Below, piece by piece: positions 48,301 through 60,300 of a stretch of DNA of 64,000 bases (positions within the stretch are counted from its first letter, which is position 1; each line of letters starts with the position of its first letter). Below the pieces are notes generated by a model. The model made no database searches, had not been told where the DNA came from, and worked only from the letters and a program-made list of their open reading frames with translations. Both the position numbers and the translations under genes were made by a program. Source of the stretch: Brasenia schreberi (lineage: Eukaryota > Streptophyta > Magnoliopsida > Nymphaeales > Cabombaceae); NCBI GenBank assembly GCA_036023115.1, contig JAYKKT010000090.1, positions 28,045,501 through 28,109,500 of the forward strand, given 5' to 3'.

Positions 48301-51300
48301 TTGAAATATTGCTAGAATTCGGAGATGCACATGAAGAGTTCAGCACTGAATTTGTTGAATTTGATGATGCAACAACCTACATAAACAAGAATTAGTGGTG
48401 TAATATGCATAAAGCTCAGTCATCCTGAACACTCAAGCAGAATGATAAAGATAACGTGACTTGAAATTGGACAAAACCAGCTAAACTCAGTTTAAAATTA
48501 GCCAACTCGGAATTCTTACTAACCCAAGTAAAACTAGGCTGAGCCAGTTTACTTGGAAAGACAGTGCATACTTGATAATGCATTTAGTAGGAAGCGCAGG
48601 TCTAGAGCTATATAAGTTTTTATTCAACGGAGAATTTACTGCAAAGTCCATTGTTAGAAACATAATATCCAATTTGAAATCAGATGTTATTTGATGAGAT
48701 CCCATTCGAAAGAAACTGAGTCAATGTTTATGTAGTTTATTAGTTGTTTCAAATCTCAAAATCTAATAAATAGACTGATGCTGCGTAATGATTTATTTTT
48801 TTAAGAAAACAACTGTATCTTTGAGTTTCCTACCTCCTATTCTCCAAAGCTTTACTTTTTTGCATCTTATGAAGACTCTTCACTTTGGGGGAAAAAAAAG
48901 CTATACAGCTTAAACTAAAGAGAGAGGGCCCTTCTCCTATTTGGTTTGAAGGCTACCAATTGTATAGATCTTCCAATATTTGATATTTCAATAATAATGA
49001 CCTTTTGTATTTTTAATTACAGATGTAGTATTGTGAATCTATGTCACACGGACGCCTCTAGGAGGTGGAGTGTCGGTGTGGCACCGACATGGTGTCGTGA
49101 AATGCCGACACAGTCAATGTGTCAAGCATGATTCGGAGTGCGGTTAACCGCAATTTTCACATATACTGTGAGAGAAAGGGTTGCTAACGATGACAACGAT
49201 GGAAGAGGAGGAGGCGCTTTGGCCGCCGGAGTGGACGGAGGAGGTGGCGATTTAGCTGATGGGGTGGACAACAGAGGAGGAGATTTGGACAAGGGCATCG
49301 ACGGAGGAGAAGAAGAAGACGGGGGTGGGCCAGGAAGTGCCGGCGGAGGTAAAGAGGATGTCGGAGCCTCCGGAGCCGAAGACGAGGGCAGTGGTGGAGA
49401 CGCTGGTGGCGGAACTGAGGGAGGAGGAATGACCGGAGGCATCGACGGAGGCAGAGAGGCAGTGTTGGATGGGGGAGGAGTCGACGGAGGTGGCAACGGG
49501 GAAGAAGATGGCGTTGCAGCAGGAGGAGTCGTCATTTCGGCTTGTTCTCCGGGTACCCTTACAATCAACCGAATACTTTATAGAGAGAGAGAGAGAGATG
49601 CATTGATATAAAAGGAGGGCAAAAATTAGGGGGTGTGCGGGGTCCCACTGAGATGCGTGATTCATAACACACTTATAGCAACAACAAAGTACTTGATGTC
49701 GTTCATCTTTGCAGATGAACGTTGTTCAATAGTAGAGCCAAGAGGCGTAACGTGAGAGGCCAACCAAAAGCGGACCTCTCAAAGGCTTTGTTCATCAAGA
49801 AAATCAATGGCTAGAAGATCAGATAACGCATCAATCGTAGGGGCAAATTTTGCCAAATTTATGTTGTTTGTATTCTCAGCCTCACTGTAATCCAACACGT
49901 CCCGAAACCTTCCTTCTTCTCTCTCTCGCTCTCGTGGATCGGAATTGGAAAGTCATCTTATGGGGACCCACACTGAGGCCTGCATGGTTGTCCACGTGGC
50001 GGCCTCCGGTTTTTTACAAATAGATGGTTGGTTCTTGTCAAAATTGTATTGCATGGGAGCCTGGACCCAAAATCAACAAGCGGGTCGAACCCAATATTAG
50101 TAGTTGTTTACAATTATGATAAAATTGACTTTTGTTTACAATTATGATAAAATTGACTTTTGTTTACAATTATGATAAAATTAGTAGTTGTTACTTGTTT
50201 TGCTTTAATATAAAGGTGTGTAATTACTATTGTTATATACTTATTTTTTGAATATTATATATAATATTATATACCTTAGTCGTGTCCCCGCACCCAATAT
50301 TTTTGAAATTTGAGGTATCCTACACCCGTGTGACATAGTTGTGAATTAACTCCTCACCTGGTTAATTTCTTAACATATTCTTATTTTTCAAAATATGAAC
50401 TTTGTATATTGAAACCATTAAAAGTTAAAACTTCCAGTAATACAGGTAGCCTAAGTTAACTAACGAGTAACAGGTCAGCCTGCAAACAGATATGGATAAG
50501 CACGTGCATATCACCTACCCAACATATATGTAATTTTTCCCCGACCATAAATGTGTTGTCCTACACAAAGATTATGCAACTAATATAAAACATGCACACT
50601 TTTGACATATTCATCAATGCACCTAATATCAAATTCTAGCAGTAAGAGATAACAGTGCACAAAAATTTATGACATCGAACACCTTGGGGGTTCCATCAGC
50701 TGATGTAACCTTGAAACGTCCCTTATGTTGTATAACTGTTCCTTCAGATGCCTCTGCTAAGGAATGGACACTAGCTGTAACAAGCAAAAGCGAAGAATCA
50801 TTAAAAGATCCCTGCTGCAATAAGCTCAAAATTCAAGACCAAACCATTGGGAATGACCACAAGTAAAATTTGTAAACAAGCCCAATGGATATGGTGGTTT
50901 TTAATTTCTGGAGAGTACCTGATGGCTGAAAGTCCCCGTTTCTCTTTTGGCGGTGCAGCAATGGACCACTGTAATTCCGCTCTGGTGGATTTTTCTGTTG
51001 AGTATGCTCCCTTTTATCCCAGTTTCCACTAATTGCAGTGCAAAGATGGTGAATTCCCGATACAAAGTGATGAAAAGACGAGTCATCCAAAGAAACAATT
51101 CAAGTTCTCATTCTATAGATTGAGTTTAAAGATAAATGGCTGGGCAGCCTAAAATAAGAAATCAAAATTAGGACAAAAAGTGACAATGACAATGAGGAAA
51201 GCTAAGTTTTGGCAAAAATATGCTAACAGACAAACAAAGTCATGCCCAAAGAAAGCAAACTTTGCTGAACCTGTATCTTATTCTAGACATATGCAAACCA

Positions 51301-54300
51301 GAATATCGTTCCAAAGTTGTAAATCTGATCCAATTTATTATGGTCTGTTCAAAAGGTTCCACCAGTTCCTTTAAGGCAGTCCACTTTAAATGAAATGAGA
51401 AACCTAAGTACAAGAGCTACCTCCAGATGTTCCATCATAAGACCTAACACCAATGAAGGATGAAGACGAATCCACAGAATTGTCCATTTTGCAGAACCGT
51501 TTCCAATCAATTTCCGTTTAATCACAACTAGACTCTTTCTTTAACTAAAATGGCTGCCCATTTTGCATATTTTGCTCCTCAATAACATGTTGAGTATATA
51601 AGGATTAAGGCAGAAAGTTTTGATTAACAATAAGCATATTGCATATACTGACATAAACATGAATTCCGCAAAGTACTCAGTCCATGGGTGTTTAGTAATG
51701 TTGCGTGACCAAGTTTCTGCTGTCTTTAGTGAAAGAGCTCAAATTTATTGAGCACTTTGGCAGCCTCAATAGATCTTAATGACAGCTGATCCTAAAACAT
51801 CTAAAACCAGTACAATACTTTTGTTTGTCTGGCATAAGAATGGGAAATATATGGTTTATCAAGCATATAAAACAAACAAATATTTTGCACTGATTGACCA
51901 CCATGAAGTTCGATGTAAGTAGACAAAAGAGAGACACTAAACATGCATGCTGTAGGTCTAGAATTGTGACAGGAGGAATATGTGATGGTGAGTAGTTCAT
52001 ATGCATGAAACTTGCAATTTGATCAACAGCAAAACTTGAAAGACCACCATTTCTTTACCACTTAACAAAGTTCAAGAAGGATTTAGACCCTACCTTTCAG
52101 CTTCACCACTACTATTTTTGCTCTGAGCATAAACACGTTCTGGTATAAGTGAGCCACTCAAGAATCTTTGTCCCTGTCCAGCAACAAACCCAGTGTTCCT
52201 TGATGAAGTGCAATTTCTTTCAAGGTTCTCACTGTCGCATTCTCTAATTTCTTGTTCATCTAAAGCTTGCATCTTGGGTACTTGAAACAATTGATTAGAG
52301 CAAGACTCACCATCTTCTTTCAAACAAGGGCTGTTTGCATTTACCTCATCCTCAGAGACATCAAAATATCCTCTGCACATAAATAATAGAAGGTGACTGC
52401 AGGGTACGTCATGAATTTAGCTGTACTTCACAATACTATATATTTTTTTGTTATGCCATGTTAACTGCACCTATACTAAGAGCTCAGAGTCACATAGCTA
52501 GTTCAAGGTCAGGATAACGGAAGGTCGTGTTAAGCAGCAGATAACCAAGTGTAAAACTTTGTCAAACTTTTACCAGGGGTCAATCTCTCCAGAAATAACG
52601 CATTATACCCCCATCAACCTACAAAATTAAGAGTGCTTGGATGAACATGGTATTGGAACAGCTGACCTCCTAGGAAGTCCTCATGGTGTACCCTCTAGCC
52701 TGTAACGAAGATGATACTTCTACGTATTGAATGGAGCATTGGATATCCAATAGACGTATACAACAATCGTGAGTCACCTAAGGGTGACTATGAAAAGCCT
52801 TAGAAAATGATAGAATAATAGTAAATGCACTAACAATAGCAAATACACTCAAAAGAATGTATATAAATTGGCCAAGAAGGCTTAATCTTTATTGAATACA
52901 TTGATATATTTATAAAGAAGAGAGGTTGCAATTGAATATGGAAAATGCCCAATGGCGGCCTTGATGGCCATGTGCCTGATTAAAAAAGTGTGTATTTTTA
53001 TAAATAAAAATATAATAAAATATACATATTTTAACAGTTTTGTGAGTAGAGGTTAACATTCCTACGTAGAAAGAAGATAGTTTAGACACAGATGAGAGGC
53101 TGCAATTGACCATGAAAATAGCCATTAAAAAGAGTTGTTGGAAGGGCCCAACGGCTAGTAATCTAGCCGTTGGTGGCCCTGGTGCCTGATAGGTCTGATT
53201 ACAAAGTGTGTATTTTCACAAACAGAAAAATAAACATATACATATTTTAGCAACCCCCTCAAACTGACGGTATCATTATCGAAAGGTTGCTAACTAGGAG
53301 CTGAAATCATGGGCTTTAAGTGATTTGATTAAGCTATCTGCAAGTTGATACTTTGAACTCACAAAGTTTAGTATTAAGTACCCTTGTAAGTGTTCTTTAC
53401 GGATGTAATGGCAGTTCATCTCAATGTGCTTCGTGCATTCATGAAATATATGGTTGTTGGCTATCCACAACATTTTTTGTTGTCACAATATAGAATGAGG
53501 GTAGCTTCAAGAGGTATCCCAAGATCTTGAAGGAGTCTTTTAAGCCACGTTAATTCTGTAGTTGTGTTGGCCATTGCTCTGAATTCAACTTCAGTAGATG
53601 AGAGCGACACTTTTTGCTACTTTTTGCATCTCTATGAGATAAGAGAGTTTTAAAGAAAGACACGGTAGCCAATTGTTGAGTGTTTGTCATTAGCATCACC
53701 ACCCCAATCATTATCCGTATATGCCTATGTTATCAATAGCGGTTAGCAGGTTGTTAGCGGTCGACCCTGATATAGTAGTAGCGGGGATATAACAGATTTA
53801 GCGGTACACTTTTATTTATGATTAAAAAATTATATATAATGGATTCTTGAAAATCTCTCTTCTTTCTTTAATAAACTTCATCCTTTGATCAGCCGTGTAT
53901 GTGTTTGGTATAAGGATTTGAGGTGAGGCTTACTAGTCGGGGAGGTTAGCATCGGTTACCACCAGTGGTGCGGTAACAAAATCTCTAAAGCACACTTGAA
54001 GCTGGCAAGCTTGATTCCGAGGCGTGGGTGTGTTTTAGGCTTCACCCTCTCATTGTAACAAGAAAAAAAATGTAAAAATAACAATCCAACGTAACAAAGT
54101 ACCTCGAGTTCTGCATCAAAGCACAAGCGCAAATATAAACACACACAGGAAAGGAAAAAGAATGGGAGAAATATGGTTATTACTCGAACCCTCACCTTAT
54201 ACACACTTAATATGGGGGATGAGGTTTTTGGAAGAAAAGTTTATGATTGCACGTACCGTCGATCACTGCCACATATTGCACATATATGCATTCAGATTAT

Positions 54301-57300
54301 CTTCTCCAAACCCAAGCTTTTGTATTTGTCTCAATAGCTGCAAAAACATTGCAAATCATTAAGTTTATTGCCGATCGTTTGGTTAACTTTGTTAGGCACC
54401 AAACGGTAAGGTATGTAGATAAAATGGGCTAGTTTAGACACAGAACTGTATAATGTGTATGGTGACAAGCTATTGTACTTGATCGCATTAGGGTTTGGTT
54501 GCTCTAGCTAGAGTATTAGCAATGTCATACACCCTTGAAAGATCATTAAGCATTTCTTCACATGATGGAGTAACAAAATTAACCAAATCCGACTTAAATC
54601 TTCGGTTATTTAATAAGTGAGGCTTGGGCTCATATACCCAGTACCAACATCTAAATAATAGATCTTAATTACGCAAAAAGAAACCTAAATATAAGAAGAT
54701 TATGTTAAGTATCTAGCATCGAATGTAAAGCTTTAATTTTCAAGTTTTTGCAAATAGATTGATGCATTCCTAATGAATGCATCATGACATATTATATAAC
54801 TGTGAAGCTACGTGCGACCACAGGGTGGTTTGTGGGAAAAGACACTAAGGCAACCTCCTTAGGCTCTCAAATTTCCAAACTAGATATAGTATCACTCGAA
54901 CTACAACCATCTTTGACAATCTACTGAGTTATACCTGCTAGAATCAATCACGGTGGCATCTGAAAAACGACTGGTGGCATCTGTCGTGGGAGATTGGGCA
55001 GCTCGGATTTAAAGCTCTGTGTCCGAATTGACTCCCTTATTGTAGGCCTGCTTGTCGGATCTGGTAATGCACACCACAAACCAACCATCATCATGCACTC
55101 TGCCTCTGCTATATTGAACTCGGACCCCAGCCTCCTGTCAACCACCTTAAGGAGTACATCCAAACCAAACAATCCCCACACCCACTCCATTAATAGGGTT
55201 CCCCACTTTCCGACTGGCTCAGAAGCTATTTGACCACATGTAATCTCTAGTAGCAAAACATCGAAGCTGTATACATCGCTCTCTTTGCTAACCTCGCCTT
55301 TGAAGATGCACCCTGGTGCAATGTACCCCATGGTTCCGGCCACCATCGTCGTTTCTACCACCTCTACATGGTCCACCTGCCGTACCAATCCAAAGTCACC
55401 AAGTCACGCATGGAAGTCAAAGTCGAACAACACATTGCTTGCTTTGATGTCGCAGTGCACGACACACTGCACCCACTCCCCATGTAAGTAGAGAATTGCC
55501 GAGGCTACATCGAGAGCAGGAGAGAGAGGGAGAGGCGGGAGGGAGAGGGAGAGGGAGAGACGGGATAGGGGCGTACCTGGAGGTGGTGGCGCGAGAGGCG
55601 GGAGTGAAAGTTGGCGAGAGGCGGGAGAGGCCCAGGGGGAGAGGCGGGAGAGAGAGAGGTGAGAGAGGCAGGACAGGGACGAACGAGGGTTTCTCATTCG
55701 TCCCTTTATATCCTTTGGGTCGCGACCCGATCCGATCCGAATTGTTTGTCCGCTTATAGTGTTATAGCGGTCCGCTATAGCGTTGTTTGCGGCGCTATAT
55801 TTGTCTTGGTGGGTCGCCCGCTAAGGACTACCCGCTATAGCGCTTTTAGCTCCGCTAAAATGCTATAGCGCGCTATTAGACGCTATAGCGCACTATTGAT
55901 AACATAGGTATATGCAATTAACTGAGTTAAGAAGAAAGAGGACAAGAATACTCCCTTTTCAGGGGCAAATCGAACATATCGGATGATCCGCATAATAGTA
56001 CTCATATGTACAATGGTAGGGGCATGCTGAAATTGACTTTAAGTACATATCGCATGAGCGATTTCAGGATGAGTAATAGTTAGGTATGTCAACGATCCGA
56101 CCATCTCTCTATAAAGAGTGGGGTCTCTAAGTGGTTCATCATCCGTAAGTCTCATCTTTTGGTTAACCACCTCAGGTGTCTCAACTCTCAACTACTTTGT
56201 TATCTATTAACCTAAATCTAACAATAATATCATTAGCAAATTTAATTTGAGATAAAAAAAACCTCTATCATTTCTTGTTATCTCAATGCCCAAAAGTATC
56301 ATAGATGTCAAAGATCCTTCATTTCAAACGCCCTACCAAGGTCCCGTTTGACGTTTTAGATCTCAATTGCATCACTCCCTATGATGAGAATTACAATACC
56401 TTCAATGGATTGCTTTATAAACAAAGCAAGTGTCAGTGTAACATGTAGCAAAGCCATTGCATGTCGCTTTAGGAGATTGCTTAAGTCCATATAAAGATCT
56501 TTTAAGATGAAAGACTTAGTTTTTTTGGGATGTTAAGGCCTAGATGAGGTTTCATATAAACCTCTTCCTTTAGCCATCTATTTAAAAAGGCATTCTTAAC
56601 ATCCATTTAAAAAATATTTCAGTTTTTAATTACACTAAGAGCAATAAGAGTCCTAACAGTCGTCATTCTAGCGACTGGGGCAAAGGTTTCCTCGTAGTCA
56701 ATACCATACTCTTGACAGTATCCGTTAGCCACTAGCATAACTTTATATCGTTCTAGGGTACCATCACCATTGGTTTTGATTTTGTACACCCATCTGTACT
56801 CTATTTGTTTTTTGATTTCGGGACGCGTTAGAATGTCCCATGTTTGTGCTCTATGTAGAACATCCAGTTCCTCATTCATGGCCTGAATCCAAACCTGAGT
56901 TGTTTGAGCTTCCTTAACATCCTAGGTTCCTTTGTGGCTAGAATAGTAGTTAATAAGGCACTATGTTTTGAACAAAAAGTTTCGTAAGAGACAAATCTCT
57001 CAGGAGGTCTAGAATCTCTAATAGATTTTCTTAGAATAGGTTCAATAACTTTAGGGTTCCTTAGTGTAATGTCTTTTAAAAGGAGTCATGATGTGCTTTG
57101 AAGTCATTAATTTATCACGTTGATAATGTATGTTTTGATTACCTAAAATATCAATCAGAAAGGAATATCTAATATCATCGATGCAAACAGTAACTTGTTT
57201 TTGGAATACAAATTCATTTTCAAAGAATTTAACATCTCTTGACACAAAGCTTGTCATTCTTGGGATCATAACATCTATAACCTTTATTGTTTATTATATA

Positions 57301-60300
57301 CCCCAAGAACACACATTCGAAGGCACAAGGAGATAGTTTATCTTCTTTCTTTGTAAACACAAAGCATTTACACCAAAATACTCTTAATCTAGAGAAGTTA
57401 GGTGTAACAACAACAACTAAGCCTTTTTCCATAATAGATGGGGTTGACTGCATTGATTCTTTGTTTTCATATAGCCCTATCATGTGTCATGCTAGTAGTT
57501 AACTCGATATAAACTAGATAATTCTTTATTGTTTCTTTCCAACACTTTTGTGGTCGTCCTCTTCCTCTTTTAACATTTTCACAATCTAGTAAGCATCCTT
57601 GGGTCGTCTTTCTACGTGCCCAAACCATCTTAAACGATTTTCTCTCATTTTATCCTCTATTGGTGCTACTTTGTTTCTAATAACCTCATTATATTCGGTC
57701 TTTCCTTGTGTCACCACTCATCCATCTCAACATCTTCATTTAAGCTACATCTTTTGCATATATTGATGATTAATTGCCCATCACACATAACCATAAAATA
57801 TAACAGGTCTAATTATTGCTCTATAATATTTATCTTTCAACTTTAATGGTATCTTCTTATCACGTAGAATACTTGATGCCCCTCTCCATTTTAACCAACC
57901 GACATTAATTTTATGCGTAATATCTCCATCAATTTTTCCATCACTTTAAAAAGTTGACCCTAAGTATTTAAAGCTTTCCTTATGAGGGATACAATGTGTC
58001 GATCTTAAATTTTATGTCATATGAAGTATCTTTTGTCTTTGTTCTACTGAGTTGGAAGCATTTACTTTCTAATGTTTCTCTATGTAGTTCCAATTTCCTA
58101 TTAACTTTTTCCTTAGACTCACCCACTAGCACAATGTCATCTAAATAACATACACCAAGGTACTTCATCTTGAATATGTTTTGTTAACTTATCAATAACC
58201 AATATAAATAAATATGGACTTAAAGTTAATCCATGATATAACCTAATATTAACTTCAAAAGAGTTTGCCATTCCTTCGTGGGTCCTCACACATGTTTTTG
58301 TACCATCGTACATGTCTCTTATAAGATTTATATATGTCAATGGGATACCTCTCTTTTCCAAAGTTCTCCAAAGTACATCTTTTGGCACCCTATCGTAAGC
58401 TTTTTCTAGAGTAGTTAGGTGTAAGTTTAAATAATTTTCTAATAAGAGAAATATTTTGTAATACTGAAGAAGGCATGCGATTTATTAGATAGACAGACGT
58501 CATAATGGCTTCTACCCAAAGATTTTTAGGAATTCTAGTAGATACTAACAAGGTTCTAGACTTCTAGTGGTTTCCACAATGTGCCTATGCTTTCATTTGG
58601 AAATACCATTTTGTTGAGAAGTTTTAATATAAGAGGTTTGGTGGATGATCCCATGGTTTTCAAGATACCTTCAAACTCATTTGATACAAATTCTCCTCCT
58701 GAGTCAGACCTAAATACCTTGATTTCAGAATTAAATTTATTCTTAACAAGGTTACGGAATGTGATAAAATTTTTGAGAATATTAATTGACATAATAAGAG
58801 ACCTATTTTTGACATAATACGATTTCAAAAGGTTTGCTTATAACATATGTTTTGTTTAGAAATGAAAAATGTTGCATTTCACCAAGAACACAGTCTTTAC
58901 AAGAGAAATTTTCAATATTTTTATTTTAATGGAACGTTGATACAACTTTTGAATATTTAAATGGCCAAGTCTTTTGTGCTATAATTGTACATCATTTGAC
59001 AAAATATTTGAATGTCCAATATTAAGCATACAATCCCTTACATAGAGTCCTCTATAGCCACATGGCCCACATCCAATCACCTTTTTCGAGAGATGATATT
59101 GTATAATGCATCTCGTAGATGAGAAGGTTATAACACAACCATTATCCTATATTTGAGATATGGAAAGTAAATTTAAATTTAATTTTAGAACAACACTGAT
59201 TTTAACAATTGAAAAGTTTTTATTTTGAAGGTCCTATACTTTGTTAAACTTTAGTTTGGTTCCATTAACAATAAACACACATGATAAAGGTTTTCTTATG
59301 CATGAATTCAAAAGTTTTTCATTGCTAAGTCATACAAAATAAAGCACCCAAATCAAGTAACCAAGGAGTCATACATTGTGTGTCATAGGTGAAAGTAGAG
59401 CATACCGCACCAATGATTGCCTTCTCCTTTAATTGCTTCAAGAAGATTTATTTTTCATGGAGAGCAAGAATTTAAGAAGAAAAGTTTGTTCATCTACCAA
59501 GGCCACCTTCTTTAATCTTGGACAATTCGGCTTATTATGTCTGACCTTCTTACAAAAGTGACAAATAACTTCCCTTTTTGTCTCACTTGATCCTTCAATC
59601 TTGAAATGTGCAGGTCAATATGTCTTAATATGTGCTCCGGGCTTTATGTGGCTAAGGCAAAATTGTTTTGAAGCCTAGCTTCATTAAGTCTTGTTTCCGC
59701 CTTTTGGAGGTCGGCAAGAACCTCTTCTTTAGTGAGAAAAGGGTTATGATGTATAAGAGAAGATCTTACCCTTTTGAATTTCTTTCGAAATACTTTTCAA
59801 AAATTGATATATGAAGTCTTCATCTTCTTCGCATTGTTTTTCATTAAGACATTGTGTACACTTTATTTAAATTCATTTAATTGAATCCAAATATTGGAAT
59901 ACTCACTATAGAACTCATTCACCCCTTTGTCTCCTTGTCTTAGTGATGACATTTTATCACGTAATGTCATCCTATGTGCCATGTCACTTTGAACATGAGA
60001 TTTCTTCAAGTATTCCCATTCTTCTTTGGCATTGGTAAAGTCGGTTAAAGTGTTTCCAAATTTATCATTCACATTGTTCATGAGAACCCATAAAATCGTC
60101 CTTAAATTCCTCTTTTTGTTCCAATGTGACATTTATAGAGGGTTCCTTCGATCTACTTACATATCCCTACAATTTTTTGAAATATAAATAGTTTTCTATT
60201 TATTGAACCCATGTTTTGTAGTTGAAAGTTGTTAATTGAAAATTAAAAATATTTTCTTTTATCTTCAAGGAGTACAAGCTTCAAAGAAGTGACCGTAAAT

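Larger units (their letters stand above)
49039..50338. mobile_element. hAT-2: non-autonomous hAT with captured proline-rich gene 5' end
   Basis: Perfect 13-bp terminal inverted repeat ctatgtcacacgg / ccgtgtgacatag and perfect 8-bp target duplication ttgtgaat (49031-49038, 50339-50346). The ends match hAT-1. There is no transposase sequence; the interior of 1.3 kb is mostly a GC-richer host-like segment (see 49150-49640). It lies in the kinase intron between the VVASSNS exon and the GRFKVTS exon. Confidence 0.92.
53725..55907. mobile_element. hAT-3: hAT-type element carrying a receptor-kinase fragment
   Basis: Perfect 15-bp terminal inverted repeat ctatgttatcaatag / ctattgataacatag and perfect 8-bp target duplication gtatatgc (53717-53724, 55908-55915). 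Subterminal regions are packed with TAGCGG and GCTATAGCG motifs (55.75-55.89 kb), as expected of transposase-binding sites. No transposase was found. It interrupts the copia-3 RNase H coding sequence just before YTDNDWGGD, and copia reading resumes beyond it. Confidence 0.9.

Noticed and set aside
49138..49611. 157-codon Gly/Asp-rich plus-strand frame in hAT-2
   Set aside because: Mirror image of the Pro/Ser-rich minus-strand frame, which has an upstream TATA and leader; the Gly-rich frame has no supporting context.
51415..51500. Possible extra kinase exon ([17 protein letters not shown])
   Set aside because: Serine-rich and plausible, but no usable acceptor was found and its phase does not fit; the flanking exons join correctly without it.
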